A stretch of DNA of 57,646 nt from DASZYT01 sp035545275 (GCA_035545275.1 DASZYT010000006.1:1-57646); one strand, 5' to 3'; shown: positions 1-8,215, counted from the first letter of the stretch. Numbers and translations are program-made. Notes: a model not told the origin generated them from the sequence alone.

Positions 1-312
1 GGCCGGCTGGCGTGGCCCGACAGTACTCACTGCACTGGTAACACATTCGATGTTGATGCAACCAATTACTTCAAACTAGTGGAACCACACCGCTTGCGCC
101 CTGTTATCGATCCGCGGCGTGATGTCGAAGTGTGGGATAGCTTGGATGGCCATGATGCTCGGGTCGTAGAGGCTGCAGTCTGCACAGCGCGCCTTCTGCA
201 GAACGAGGGGCTGATTAATTGTGTGCCTGAGTTTGTCAACTCGCCCAACCAGTGCCTGCATATCTCGGTGCATCCCGATCTGACGGCGGACGATATTTTG
301 CTTTCAGCCTGA
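1..312 (+). CDS. C-terminal part of a D,D-carboxypeptidase-like (M15/DUF5715-type) protein, cut by the window edge
   Basis: The frame is open from the first base of the window and ends at TGA 310-312, so only about the last 103 residues are visible. Early in the fragment is STHCTGNTFDVD, which matches the SxHxxGxAxD metal-binding signature of VanY/M15-type peptidases and DUF5715 proteins. A second His pair, LHISVHPD, lies near the C-terminus where the last metal ligand of that fold is expected. Family knowledge suggests a peptidoglycan-acting or structurally related protein. The N-terminus, any signal peptide and the promoter lie outside the window. The next gene, guaA, has its own promoter, so the two are not clearly an operon. 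Confidence 0.5.
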   Translation, partial: GRLAWPDSTHCTGNTFDVDATNYFKLVEPHRLRPVIDPRRDVEVWDSLDGHDARVVEAAVCTARLLQNEGLINCVPEFVNSPNQCLHISVHPDLTADDILLSA

Positions 313-336
313 TGCTTGTTTTGTGAGCTCAGGCTC

Positions 337-354
337 GTGTGCTATATATAACGT
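337..354 (+). promoter_or_regulatory. -10 element of guaA, leaderless spacing
   Basis: GC-TATATA (TATATA at 343-348) is followed after exactly 6 nt by ATG 355. This is the same spacing seen at several other genes in the window and predicts a transcript that starts at or within a base of the start codon. No clear -35 box is visible. Confidence 0.5.
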
Positions 355-2283
355 ATGAGTAGGGAGGTTAGTCCTGTGTCGGCAGCAGAGGTTCACGAAA
401 CATTGGTGGAACCGGGCACGGTGGCTATCCTTGATGCCGGCGGCCAGTATGTGGACCTGGTGCGCAAAGCTGTGCGGCGGCAGGGTTACCGGGAAGCGTT
501 ACTACCCATCGATAGCCCAATTGAAACATTGCAAGATTACGGCGCGATTATTATGTCGGGCAGCCCAGCCAGTACCCATGCCGAAGATGCCCCCATGCCG
601 GACCCGCAGCTGTGGGAAAGCGATGTGCCATACCTGGGCATTTGCTATGGCATGCAAGCTATGGCGCGAGCGTTTGGCGGCACGGTAGAGAAGGGCTTGC
701 GCCGCGAAGACGGCCGCACGTCGACCGAACTCGACACCACCCACCCATTATTCAAAAGTACCAAAGCAAAACAGACGGCGCTGTTCACGCACGGTGATTT
801 CGTAACTGAATTGCCGGACGGTGTGGTGGCACTGGGCGGCCATGACGTGACCGACGGCACGCATGTATACTCGGCCATTGCCCGGGGCAATTTTGTGGGC
901 GTGCAGTTTCACCCAGAAGTATTCGAGGATACCCCCGAGGGTTATCAAATTATCAGTAACTTTTTACAAAATATCGCAGAGCTACGGCCAGATAAGGAAT
1001 TGCTGGCCCAACAGACTGCTCACATGGTTGCCAGCATGCGGGCCGAACTGCGCGAAAAAGTTGCCGACCGGGAGGTGATTGCCTTTGTGAGCGGCGGGGT
1101 TGACTCTGCCGTGGCACTAGCCGTCGCGGCCACCGAAATCGCCCCCGAGAAATTACACGCTTACTACATAGATAATGGCTTTATGCGCGACGAAGACGCC
1201 GACGTAATTACTATGCTGCAACACGCCGGCATTGCAGTCAAAAAGGTAGAGGCGGCCGACATGTTTATGAACGCGACGATGCAAGCCGGGGATCAAACCG
1301 TCGGGCCGCTGTGTGAAGTTTTGGATTCCCAGCAGAAGCGGCACATCATCGGCAAAACGTTCATAGATGTGCAAAGCAAGCTCATCACCGAGCTGGGCCT
1401 GAGTGAGGCTATGCTGCTGCAGGGTACCAATGCAGCCGATCGTATCGAGAGTGGTCACAGCAAAGGCGGCAATACGGCCGTCATCAAGACACATCACAAC
1501 CAAGTGCAGGAGGTGAAAGACCTCGAGGCGCGCGGCTTGCTGCTAGAGCCACTAAATGAGCTGTACAAAAATGAAGTACGTGAGGTGGGGCGCTTTTTGG
1601 GCCTGCCCGACGACGTAGTAGATCGTCAGCCGTTTCCAGGCCCTGGCCTGGCTATTCGGGTCATTTGCCATGAAGAAAGTGGGCTCATGACACCCCCCGA
1701 AGGTGCCGAAGACATCAAAACGTACGTGGCCGAACGGTCGGGGTTGGCAGCCACGCTACTGCCCGTGCGCAGCGTGGGCGTGGGTGGTGATGAGCGGTCG
1801 CATCTTTCCGCTGTGGCAGTCGAGGGCAAAGCTGATTGGCGCAAGCTGCACGAGCTGGCTCAGGACTTGCCGTCCACTTTCCGGGGGCAACTTAACCGGG
1901 TGATTTATGCTCTCGGCGACACGCCGCTCGACAAGGCCTACACGGTGCCAACTTTACTGCAGCCAGATGTGTTACAGCAACTGCGCCGCGCGGACGCTAT
2001 TACGTTTGACGCCATGCGCCGGGCGGGGCTCATGACCCATATCAGCCAATTCCCGGTGGTATTGCTGCCGCTGTCGTTTGGCGAACCGGGCAAGCGCTCC
2101 ATCGTACTTCGTCCCGTCACTACTTCCACGTTCATGGTTTTGCAAGCACTCATGCCCAAGTTTGGCTTGCCTGATGGTTTTGTCGAGGACGTAGCTGGCC
2201 GTATTCTGAAAGAAGTGGACGGCATTACGCAGGTGTTCCTGGATCTCACCAACAAGCCGCCTGGCACCACTGAGTGGGAGTAA
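355..2283 (+). CDS. guaA: GMP synthase (glutamine-hydrolysing)
   Basis: Converts XMP to GMP using ATP and glutamine, the last step of GMP synthesis. The N-terminal class I amidotransferase domain has the nucleophile motif GICYGMQ and the His motif GVQFHPEV. It is followed by the ATP-pyrophosphatase domain with P-loop SGGVDS (about residue 245) and the dimerisation domain ending in KPPGTTEWE, the family's usual C-terminus. At 642 residues it is longer than the common 510-540. Two starts are possible: ATG 355, directly behind a -10 box (leaderless), or in-frame GTG 376, preceded by a strong Shine-Dalgarno AGGGAGG at 361-367. The amidotransferase fold begins after both. Works downstream of the purine genes at 24912-38115. 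Confidence 0.95.
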   Translation: MSREVSPVSAAEVHETLVEPGTVAILDAGGQYVDLVRKAVRRQGYREALLPIDSPIETLQDYGAIIMSGSPASTHAEDAPMPDPQLWESDVPYLGICYGMQAMARAFGGTVEKGLRREDGRTSTELDTTHPLFKSTKAKQTALFTHGDFVTELPDGVVALGGHDVTDGTHVYSAIARGNFVGVQFHPEVFEDTPEGYQIISNFLQNIAELRPDKELLAQQTAHMVASMRAELREKVADREVIAFVSGGVDSAVALAVAATEIAPEKLHAYYIDNGFMRDEDADVITMLQHAGIAVKKVEAADMFMNATMQAGDQTVGPLCEVLDSQQKRHIIGKTFIDVQSKLITELGLSEAMLLQGTNAADRIESGHSKGGNTAVIKTHHNQVQEVKDLEARGLLLEPLNELYKNEVREVGRFLGLPDDVVDRQPFPGPGLAIRVICHEESGLMTPPEGAEDIKTYVAERSGLAATLLPVRSVGVGGDERSHLSAVAVEGKADWRKLHELAQDLPSTFRGQLNRVIYALGDTPLDKAYTVPTLLQPDVLQQLRRADAITFDAMRRAGLMTHISQFPVVLLPLSFGEPGKRSIVLRPVTTSTFMVLQALMPKFGLPDGFVEDVAGRILKEVDGITQVFLDLTNKPPGTTEWE

Positions 2284-2326
2284 GGGGCAGCAGCCCGTAT
2301 AGCTAGCCCTAACAGGGTAGTTTTGC

Positions 2327-2332
2327 TACAAT
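2327..2332 (+). promoter_or_regulatory. -10 element of leuS
   Basis: GC-TACAAT lies 10 nt before the leuS ATG at 2343. No Shine-Dalgarno sequence is present in between, so the leader can be at most a few nucleotides. Confidence 0.5.
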
Positions 2333-2342
2333 TACACCTAAG

Positions 2343-5219
2343 ATGAAACGTTATAACCCGAAAGACATTGAGCCCAAGTGGCAAAAAGTGTGGGAAGACC
2401 AGAAAATCTACCAGGCCTCAGAGGACACCTCGAAGCCGAAGAAATATATCCTGGAGTATTTCCCGTACCCGAGCGGCGCTGCCATGCATGTCGGCCACGT
2501 GCGCAACTACACCATCGGCGACGCCGTGGCGCGCTTTAACCGCATGCAGGGCAACAACGTGCTGCACCCGATGGGTTGGGATGCCTTCGGCTTGCCCGCA
2601 GAGAACTATGCCATCAAGACGGGCATCAGCCCGCGCCAGGCAATTGACGAAAACACCAAGCGTTTCAAGCAGCAGCTTATGCAGATGGGCTTTTCCTACG
2701 ACTGGTCGCGTGAAATTGACTCAACCGACCCGAAGTATTACCGCTGGACACAGTGGTTTTTCCTGTTGCTGTTCAAAAAGGGGCTGGCCTACCAACAGGA
2801 GAGCCTGCAGTGGTGGTGTCCACACGACAAAACCGTCCTGGCCAACGAACAGGTCGAGGCCGGCTTGTGCTGGCGCTGTGGCAACCGGGTGGAGAAAAAG
2901 GCGCTCAAGCAGTGGTTCTTCAAGATTACCGACTACGCTGACCGGCTGGACCAAGACCTGGAGAAGCTGGATTGGTCTGATGCCATCAAATCCATGCAGC
3001 ACAACTGGATCGGCAAAAGCACCGGCGCCGAAATCAATTTTGCCCTCGACGGTTCCGACGAAAAAATAAAGGTCTTTACGACTCGTCCGGACACCATTTA
3101 CGGCGCAACATTCATGGTGTTGGCACCGGAACACCCCTTGATTGACAGGATTACGACGGCCGAGCATAAGGCGCACGTCAACAGCTACGTCAAAGCTGCG
3201 CAAGCCAAGAGCGATGTGGAGCGGCAGGAAACCGAGCGCGAGAAAACGGGTGCGTTTACCGGGGCCCACGCCATCAACCCGGCGACTGGCGAAAAGATAC
3301 CTGTCTGGGTCGCTGACTATGTGCTGATGGGCTATGGCACCGGCGCCATCATGGCCGTCCCGGCCCATGACGAGCGCGACCACGACTTTGCCAAGAAGTT
3401 CGACCTGCCGATACGCGAGGTGGTGATACACTTTGTGACTTATACCGAAGGACCCAATCAACTACGCGAGGGTGTTGAGGGGGTAGACCGCGAGGTGGTG
3501 GATGCGATTATTGTGTCCCCTGACGGTAAATACCTGCTAGAGACAGATGTTGACGGGACCCACTTTGTAGGCGGGGGCACTGATGGAGAGGAAGAGATTT
3601 CAGCACTCAAGCGGGAAATCCTTGAAGAAGTCGGTTATGACGACATAGCCAACATTCGAGTGGTGTCTTCCATATCTGGGAGCGAAGCTTTCCGGGCTAC
3701 TAAAGGTAAAAATCAAATAGTCAGAGGACGGTTTTATGAAGTGCGCCTCGCATCTCTGCGTAAACAAAAAAGCGAGGTTGACGATGGGCGCCACACTATT
3801 GAGTGGGTAGATCGATCTTCTGTAGCTAAGAAGCTTACCTGGCAAGGACATAGCTTTGCATGGCAGCAGTATGAAAGTGAAAGTTATTGTTACGCTGGCG
3901 AAGGCAGAATGATCAACTCTGCTAAGTATGACAATATGTCTAGTGCCGAAGCGCGCGAGAAAATTGTCGCCGATTTGGAAAAGAAAGGTGTGGCGCACGA
4001 GAAAGTTAACTACAAAATGCGCGACTGGCTGATTTCCCGCCAGCGTTACTGGGGTGCGCCCATCCCAATCATCCACTGCCCGAAAGACGGCGCAGTGCCG
4101 GTGCCGGAAGACCAACTGCCCGTGGAATTGCCCGAACTCAAAAAGTTTGAGCCATCCGGTGATGGCCGCAGTCCGCTAGCCAATGTTGTAGAATGGGTTA
4201 ACACCACCTGCCCGAAATGCGGCGGCAAAGCCCAGCGCGAAACCGACACCATGGACGGCTTTGCCTGTTCCAGCTGGTACTTCCTGCGCTTCGCCAACCC
4301 ACACAACGACGCCAAGCCATTCGACAAAAGCAAGATTGATTTCTGGCTGCCGGTGGATGATTACATCGGCGGTGCCGAGCACGCCGTTATGCACCTGCTG
4401 TATGCGCGCTTCTGGACAAAGGTGATGTTTGACGAAGGCATGATTGACTTTGACGAGCCGTTTACTGCCTTGCGCAACCAGGGCATGATACTTGCCCCGG
4501 ACGGCGCCAAGATGAGCAAGAGTAAGGGCAACACCATTGAGCCAGACGGTCTGATCGAGCAAGGCTACGGCGCCGATGCTATCCGCATCATGGAGCTGTT
4601 TGTGGGCCCCTGGAACCAAGCGGCCAACTGGAGCGTCGAGGGTATGGGGGGCGCCTTCCGTTTCTTGCAGCGCGTCTGGACCTTGGTGCAGGAATATACG
4701 GCCGAAAAAGAAGCCGGCCAGGGCGAAAGTTCTGTCGAGCTGCTGCGTGCCGTCAATAAAACTGCCAAAAAAGTCAGCCAAGATCTGGAAAACATGGGCT
4801 TTAATACCGCCATTGCTGCCCAAATGGAGCTGGTGAACGAGCTGTTCCACATCAAAGCCGCTGACAAATATGCTGCCAAAGAATGGCGCTGGGTGCTCGA
4901 AACGCTCCTGCAACTGCTCGCACCGTTCGCGCCACACATTACGGAAGAGCTCTGGTGCGAACTTGGCCACGAAGAATCTATTCACATCAGTCACTGGCCA
5001 GCGTGGGACGAAAAGTACCTGGCAAAAGACACTGTCATTATCGCTGTGCAGGTAAATGGCAAGGTGCGCGGCGAGATTGAGCTGGCGCCTGATGCCAGCC
5101 AAGACGAAGCGATGCAAGTCGCCCAAGACGCCGACAAGGTCAAAGTACACCTGGACGGCAAGCAGATCGTTAAAACCATCTACGTACCTGGCAAAATCGT
5201 CAACATCGTCGTAAAATAG
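2343..5219 (+). CDS. leuS: Leucyl-tRNA synthetase with an inserted Nudix domain
   Basis: Charges tRNA-Leu. Class I signatures are present: HVGH (residues 49-52) and KMSKS (723-727). A Cys-rich zinc-like segment (CPHD...CWRC) and the CP1 editing core GTGAIMAVPAHDERD are also seen. The C-terminus NGKVRGE...GKIVNIVV is typical. At 958 residues it exceeds the usual 800-870 because about 150 residues (roughly 363-515, nt 3430-3890) are inserted just after the editing core. The insert carries a perfect Nudix box (GX5EX7REUXEEXGU) at residues 410-432. After it the normal LeuRS sequence resumes (GEGRMINS, then RDWLISRQRYWGAPIP). The reading frame is intact across both junctions. Codon use in the insert is richer in A/T-ending codons than the flanks, a sign of separate origin. 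Confidence 0.96.
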   Translation: MKRYNPKDIEPKWQKVWEDQKIYQASEDTSKPKKYILEYFPYPSGAAMHVGHVRNYTIGDAVARFNRMQGNNVLHPMGWDAFGLPAENYAIKTGISPRQAIDENTKRFKQQLMQMGFSYDWSREIDSTDPKYYRWTQWFFLLLFKKGLAYQQESLQWWCPHDKTVLANEQVEAGLCWRCGNRVEKKALKQWFFKITDYADRLDQDLEKLDWSDAIKSMQHNWIGKSTGAEINFALDGSDEKIKVFTTRPDTIYGATFMVLAPEHPLIDRITTAEHKAHVNSYVKAAQAKSDVERQETEREKTGAFTGAHAINPATGEKIPVWVADYVLMGYGTGAIMAVPAHDERDHDFAKKFDLPIREVVIHFVTYTEGPNQLREGVEGVDREVVDAIIVSPDGKYLLETDVDGTHFVGGGTDGEEEISALKREILEEVGYDDIANIRVVSSISGSEAFRATKGKNQIVRGRFYEVRLASLRKQKSEVDDGRHTIEWVDRSSVAKKLTWQGHSFAWQQYESESYCYAGEGRMINSAKYDNMSSAEAREKIVADLEKKGVAHEKVNYKMRDWLISRQRYWGAPIPIIHCPKDGAVPVPEDQLPVELPELKKFEPSGDGRSPLANVVEWVNTTCPKCGGKAQRETDTMDGFACSSWYFLRFANPHNDAKPFDKSKIDFWLPVDDYIGGAEHAVMHLLYARFWTKVMFDEGMIDFDEPFTALRNQGMILAPDGAKMSKSKGNTIEPDGLIEQGYGADAIRIMELFVGPWNQAANWSVEGMGGAFRFLQRVWTLVQEYTAEKEAGQGESSVELLRAVNKTAKKVSQDLENMGFNTAIAAQMELVNELFHIKAADKYAAKEWRWVLETLLQLLAPFAPHITEELWCELGHEESIHISHWPAWDEKYLAKDTVIIAVQVNGKVRGEIELAPDASQDEAMQVAQDADKVKVHLDGKQIVKTIYVPGKIVNIVVK
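3430..3890 (+). other. Nudix domain inserted within LeuRS
   Basis: This segment of leuS encodes a complete Nudix fold signature: strand VVDAIIVSPDG, box GGGTDGEEEISALKREILEE, and later strands including IEWVDRS. Codons such as TCT, ATA, AGA, GGA and CGA are common here and rare in the LeuRS flanks. Family knowledge: Nudix enzymes cleave nucleoside diphosphate linkages, including the Ap4A that aminoacyl-tRNA synthetases produce. Whether this one acts on Ap4A is inference. Confidence 0.85.
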
Positions 5220-5243
5220 CGGTCACGATGGCAGGAGTAATAT

Positions 5244-5531
5244 ATGGATAATCCAGAGGCAGGAGATAGGCGTATTGCTGACAGCCCACGATATCCAGTT
5301 GGCTTTAGGCTACCTCGTCCCCTAGACGAAAAAGTCAAAGATTTGGTTGATTTGGCTAACAGGGTGGGTGAACGGACAACCCGTACAGAAATGTTCTCGG
5401 CTATTATTTATCGGGCAGTGACCGAACCGGATAGCATAAGCTCGGATAACATAATAGAGATCTTGCATGGTTATCGTTTGGCGACCATTGCCGACCTAGA
5501 AAACCCTCCGGACGAATCCCAACCCTTGTAA
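5244..5531 (+). CDS. Small protein with a ribbon-helix-helix-like pattern
   Basis: 95 residues, not recognised as a named family. The pattern VGFRLPRPLDEKVKDL, followed by a turn and TRTEMFSAIIYRAV, resembles the strand-helix-helix of ribbon-helix-helix DNA-binding proteins such as antitoxins and CopG-like repressors. No partner toxin lies next to it. A Shine-Dalgarno AGGAG precedes ATG at good spacing. The gene sits 24 nt after leuS and may be cotranscribed with it. It ends at a hairpin that overlaps the stop codon. Function unknown. Confidence 0.6.
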   Translation: MDNPEAGDRRIADSPRYPVGFRLPRPLDEKVKDLVDLANRVGERTTRTEMFSAIIYRAVTEPDSISSDNIIEILHGYRLATIADLENPPDESQPL

Positions 5532-5544
5532 ATCAAGGGGTTTT
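5520..5544 (+). terminator. Probable intrinsic terminator after the RHH-like gene
   Basis: CCCTTG-taaat-CAAGGG forms a short stem over the TAA stop codon and is followed by GTTTT. It separates the RHH-like gene from the rpmF promoter (TATAAA, about 5547-5552). Confidence 0.5.
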
Positions 5545-5609
5545 CGTATAAAATGAGGGGCAATATTTCACTAAGTAGCTGCACAAATGCAGTGTAGGAG
5601 ACGTGTCCC

Positions 5610-5753
5610 ATGGGTAAGCCAAAGAAGCGCACCAGCCCGCGTCGCACAGGTAGCCGTCGCAGCCATCTTGTGCTTGAGCTGGCACGCAAAGTCAACGCCA
5701 AATCTCCGGTAAAGGTCGCCACTACGCGGCGCGAAACCGGCAAAAACCTCTAA
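5610..5753 (+). CDS. rpmF: Ribosomal protein bL32
   Basis: A 47-residue, very basic protein starting MGKPKKRTSPRRTGSRRSH, which matches the conserved N-terminus of bL32 (xxPKKRTSxxRxxxRRxH). bL32 is a small zinc-ribbon protein of the large ribosomal subunit; the usual C-terminal cysteines are absent here, as in the Cys-minus form of the family. Shine-Dalgarno TAGGAG lies about 9 nt before ATG, and a TATAAA box lies further upstream. The gene sits directly before nusB. Confidence 0.8.
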   Translation: MGKPKKRTSPRRTGSRRSHLVLELARKVNAKSPVKVATTRRETGKNL

Positions 5754-5812
5754 CAAACAAGCCCCATCTACGCTATACTAGATGAAGCAAAGCATAAACG
5801 GAATTTAACAAC

Positions 5813-6268
5813 ATGGCATCTAACCGTCATCTCGGTCGTATCATTGCTCTCCAGACTCTGTACGAAGAAGATTTCCGCCGCGAGGCCGGTGATTCGACAT
5901 TTGACCTGCATGAAGTCCTCGAGCGCAATATCGGGCGCTACAAGGATATGGTGGATGACAAGGCATTCGTCAAGCGCCTCGTTGACGGCGTCAGCAAAGA
6001 CGCCAAAAAACTCGATGACACGCTGCAGCCGGTGGCGCCGGAATGGCCCATCGACAAGATCGCCCGCATGGACAAGATTGTCCTGAGAATCGGCCTGTAT
6101 GAGTTGTTGCATGAAGACGATGTGCCACCAAAAGTGGTCATTAACGAAGCGGTAGAACTTGCAAAGGCGTTTGGAGGAGAAAATTCTTCCAAGTTCGTCA
6201 ACGGTGTGCTCGGCACTATTTTGCGTCAGCGCACCGGCGAACCCGTTGCCAAACCCGACGCCGCCTGA
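5813..6268 (+). CDS. nusB: Transcription antitermination factor NusB
   Basis: Binds boxA RNA together with ribosomal protein S10 and promotes rRNA antitermination. The 151-residue length is standard. Family motifs are visible: HLGRIIALQTLYEEDF at the N-terminus, IDKIARMDKIVLRIGLYEL in the middle, and the C-terminal PKVVINEAVELAKAFGGENSSKFVNGVLGTI helix region. A GC-TATACT box lies near 5774-5779, so it may be transcribed separately from rpmF. No strong Shine-Dalgarno is seen before ATG (leader GAATTTAACAAC). Confidence 0.95.
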   Translation: MASNRHLGRIIALQTLYEEDFRREAGDSTFDLHEVLERNIGRYKDMVDDKAFVKRLVDGVSKDAKKLDDTLQPVAPEWPIDKIARMDKIVLRIGLYELLHEDDVPPKVVINEAVELAKAFGGENSSKFVNGVLGTILRQRTGEPVAKPDAA

Positions 6269-6287
6269 CTAAGAAGGGAATTCGCCT

Positions 6288-6785
6288 ATGAAGCGACCTA
6301 AGCCACTACGTGGCATTAAAAATTTTGTCTCAAAACGCCGCCCCGTCATTGACGAAGTGGTGCACGAAACTACCTCTGGCGGGGTAGTATTTCGCCATGG
6401 CAAAAATAATCAGCTGGAAATACTGCTCATCCGCGATGCCAAGAATCGGTGGACCATACCGAAAGGTCATGTTGAGCCGGGTGAGGAGCCGGGCGCAACT
6501 GCCGAGCGTGAAATTACCGAAGAAACCGGCCTGGAAGACCTTGAGGCAATCTGCTGGCTCGGCAAAGTAAACTTCCGTTATCGCCGTGGCCACACGTTAG
6601 TGCTTATGACCATGCATATTTGGCTCGTAGAAGGCAAGGGCAACACCGACAAATTGAACCCAGAGGACTGGTTGACCGGCATAAAGTGGTTGCCAGCAAG
6701 CGAAGCTGTCGATAAAATCGCCTATGAGGACATCGGCAAGCTCATACTAGTGGGCATGAAGAAAGTCCGCGAAGATAATTTATAG
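6288..6785 (+). CDS. Nudix hydrolase
   Basis: 165 residues with a full Nudix box: GHVEPGEEPGATAEREITEE followed by TG. It is preceded by the strand SGGVVFRHGKNNQLEILLIRD and the W-[T]-IPKGH motif typical of Ap4A-hydrolase/MutT-like enzymes. The basic N-terminus (KRPKPLRGIKNFVSKRRP) is unusual and may bind nucleic acid; that part is inference. The substrate cannot be read from sequence. Shine-Dalgarno AAGGGAA precedes ATG. It lies between nusB and rnc, 19 nt after nusB, probably in one unit with nusB. Confidence 0.9.
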   Translation: MKRPKPLRGIKNFVSKRRPVIDEVVHETTSGGVVFRHGKNNQLEILLIRDAKNRWTIPKGHVEPGEEPGATAEREITEETGLEDLEAICWLGKVNFRYRRGHTLVLMTMHIWLVEGKGNTDKLNPEDWLTGIKWLPASEAVDKIAYEDIGKLILVGMKKVREDNL

Positions 6786-6787
6786 AA

Positions 6788-6857
6788 AGGAGTATACGGA
6801 AACTGGCAACTGGTAATCGGCACGAGGTTTTCTGCCCATTACCACTTTTCAGTTCCC
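6788..6857 (+). promoter_or_regulatory. Long imperfect RNA hairpin in the leader of rnc
   Basis: Arms 6798-6822 and 6833-6856 pair over about 20 bp with only a few mismatches (for example TGGTAAT with ATTACCA, and AACTG with CAGTT). The apical loop is 6823-6832. An AAGGAG Shine-Dalgarno (about 6788-6792) lies upstream of the hairpin and the rnc ATG (6868) 11 nt after it. The structure resembles an RNase III substrate. It could also act as a terminator, since ATTTTTATT follows. Confidence 0.6.
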
Positions 6858-6867
6858 ATTTTTATTC

Positions 6868-7566
6868 ATGGATACATCCGCTTACCAGTCATTTGCAAAA
6901 GACAAACTGGGTGTAACTTTTAACGATATCGAACTGCTCATCACGGCGTTTACGCATCGTTCGTATCTAAACGAGCACAAAAAAACGGCGCGCGAGCACA
7001 ATGAGCGCCTTGAGTTTTTGGGCGACGCCGTGCTGGAGCTCATCGTCACCGAATATTTGTACGGTAACTTTAGTGAGCCGGAAGGCATTTTGACCAACTG
7101 GCGCAGCAGCTTAGTGCGCACCGAGTCCATCGGAGCAGTAGCTGCTCGCTATGGTTATGAAGAGCTCCTGCGGCTCAGCCGTGGCGAAAAGCGTGGCACC
7201 GAACGTGCACGCCTGCAAATCCTAGCCAACGCCTACGAGGCGGTGCTGGGCGCACTATATCTCGACCAAGGCTATGATGTGGTCAAGCGCTTCGTTACCG
7301 ACAGTTTGCTCGGCACATTCAAAGAGATTTTAGAGACCGGCTCATGGATGGACCCCAAATCGCACCTGCAAGAAGTGGTGCAGAGCCACGACGGTTTTAC
7401 TCCGGTGTACAAGGTCATATCCGAGGAAGGCCCCGACCACGAGAAAACCTTCACGGTCGGTGTGTATGTGGACGGTAAGCTAAAGGGCAAAGGCGTGGGC
7501 CCCAGCAAACAGGCCGGCCAGCAAAAAGCCGCCGAATCCGCCCTGGCGAAGTATCGCACCAGTTAA
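6868..7566 (+). CDS. rnc: Ribonuclease III
   Basis: Cleaves double-stranded RNA, as in rRNA processing and mRNA control. The 232-residue length is typical. The catalytic signature NERLEFLGDAVLELIVTEYL is followed by ANAYEAVLGALYLDQGYD, which supplies the second acidic cluster. The C-terminal half is a double-stranded-RNA-binding domain (SHLQEVVQSHDG ... GKGVGPSKQAGQQKAAESAL). No Shine-Dalgarno lies immediately before ATG; the nearest (AAGGAG) is on the far side of a long hairpin. The hairpin makes autoregulation by RNase III cleavage plausible, as is known for E. coli rnc. Confidence 0.96.
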   Translation: MDTSAYQSFAKDKLGVTFNDIELLITAFTHRSYLNEHKKTAREHNERLEFLGDAVLELIVTEYLYGNFSEPEGILTNWRSSLVRTESIGAVAARYGYEELLRLSRGEKRGTERARLQILANAYEAVLGALYLDQGYDVVKRFVTDSLLGTFKEILETGSWMDPKSHLQEVVQSHDGFTPVYKVISEEGPDHEKTFTVGVYVDGKLKGKGVGPSKQAGQQKAAESALAKYRTS

Positions 7567-7570
7567 TCCA

Positions 7571-7599
7571 TTGACAACAGAGGTGAAAGCCTGTAAAAT
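7571..7599 (+). promoter_or_regulatory. Promoter of rpsP
   Basis: TTGACA (7571-7576), a 17-nt spacer and TAAAAT (7594-7599, preceded by TG) form a near-consensus vegetative promoter about 40 nt before the rpsP start. Confidence 0.85.
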
Positions 7600-7638
7600 T
7601 AGCGGGTTCATTAATAACTTTTAAGGGAAGGAACCTGA

Positions 7639-8121
7639 ATGTTAGTCATTCGCATGCAGCGTACTGGCCGCAGTGGCCACGCTCAATTCCGCGTTGTCGT
7701 CCAAGACAGTCGCCGGACCCCCACTAGCGGTAAGATCGTCGCCCAGCTGGGCCACTACGATCCGCATAGCAAACAAACAGTAATCGAAAAAGAAAAGGCT
7801 CAGTTTTATCTGGACCATGGCGCTCAGCCCTCTGACCGCGTCGTGCGTCTTTTGAAGGCTGAAGGCGTAAAATTGCCTGCTTGGGTTAGTGGCAGCGATA
7901 AAAAGGCTGGCAAAATCCGCAACCCAGAAAAACTGCGCCGTAACCACCCCGCCGAAGAAGCTGCCCCCGCCGAGGAGCCAGAAGCTCCCGCAGAAGAGGC
8001 AGCGCCCGTTGAAGCTCCTGCCGAGCAGACCACAGAAGAAGCTGCGCCAGCCGAAACCGAGGCTCCTGCTGTCGACGAGACTCCTGCCGAGCCAGAGGCA
8101 GAAAAAGCCGACGAAGCTTAA
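7639..8121 (+). CDS. rpsP: Ribosomal protein bS16 with a long acidic Ala/Glu/Pro tail
   Basis: Small-subunit ribosomal protein. Residues 1-80 match bS16: MLVIRMQRTGRSGHAQFRVVV, then a DSRRTPTSGKIVAQLGHYDP block and WLxxGAQPSDRVVRLL-like region. The family is usually 75-100 residues; this one has 160. The last 65 residues are low-complexity repeats of EEAAPAE, EAPAEE and similar, strongly acidic. Acidic tails on bS16 occur in some bacteria, but the role is unknown. AAGGAA precedes ATG. A small hairpin (8153-8167) separates it from khpA. Confidence 0.95.
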   Translation: MLVIRMQRTGRSGHAQFRVVVQDSRRTPTSGKIVAQLGHYDPHSKQTVIEKEKAQFYLDHGAQPSDRVVRLLKAEGVKLPAWVSGSDKKAGKIRNPEKLRRNHPAEEAAPAEEPEAPAEEAAPVEAPAEQTTEEAAPAETEAPAVDETPAEPEAEKADEA

Positions 8122-8175
8122 ATACCGCAACGTTACTGCAAGATTATTCACTGCGCATTAGTTGCGCCTCTTTGC

Positions 8176-8181
8176 TATAAT
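8176..8181 (+). promoter_or_regulatory. -10 element of khpA
   Basis: TTGC-TATAAT lies about 35 nt before the khpA ATG. The following Shine-Dalgarno GGAGGAGG (about 8200-8208) fixes the start at 8216. Confidence 0.6.
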
Positions 8182-8215
8182 GGGAAGCATACCGCTAATG
8201 GAGGAGGAGCCTGTC

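Noticed and set aside
4176..5150. A 324-codon open frame on the minus strand
   Set aside because: It is fully antisense to the conserved 3' half of leuS, has no ribosome binding site, and its protein resembles no family; it follows from leuS codon bias.
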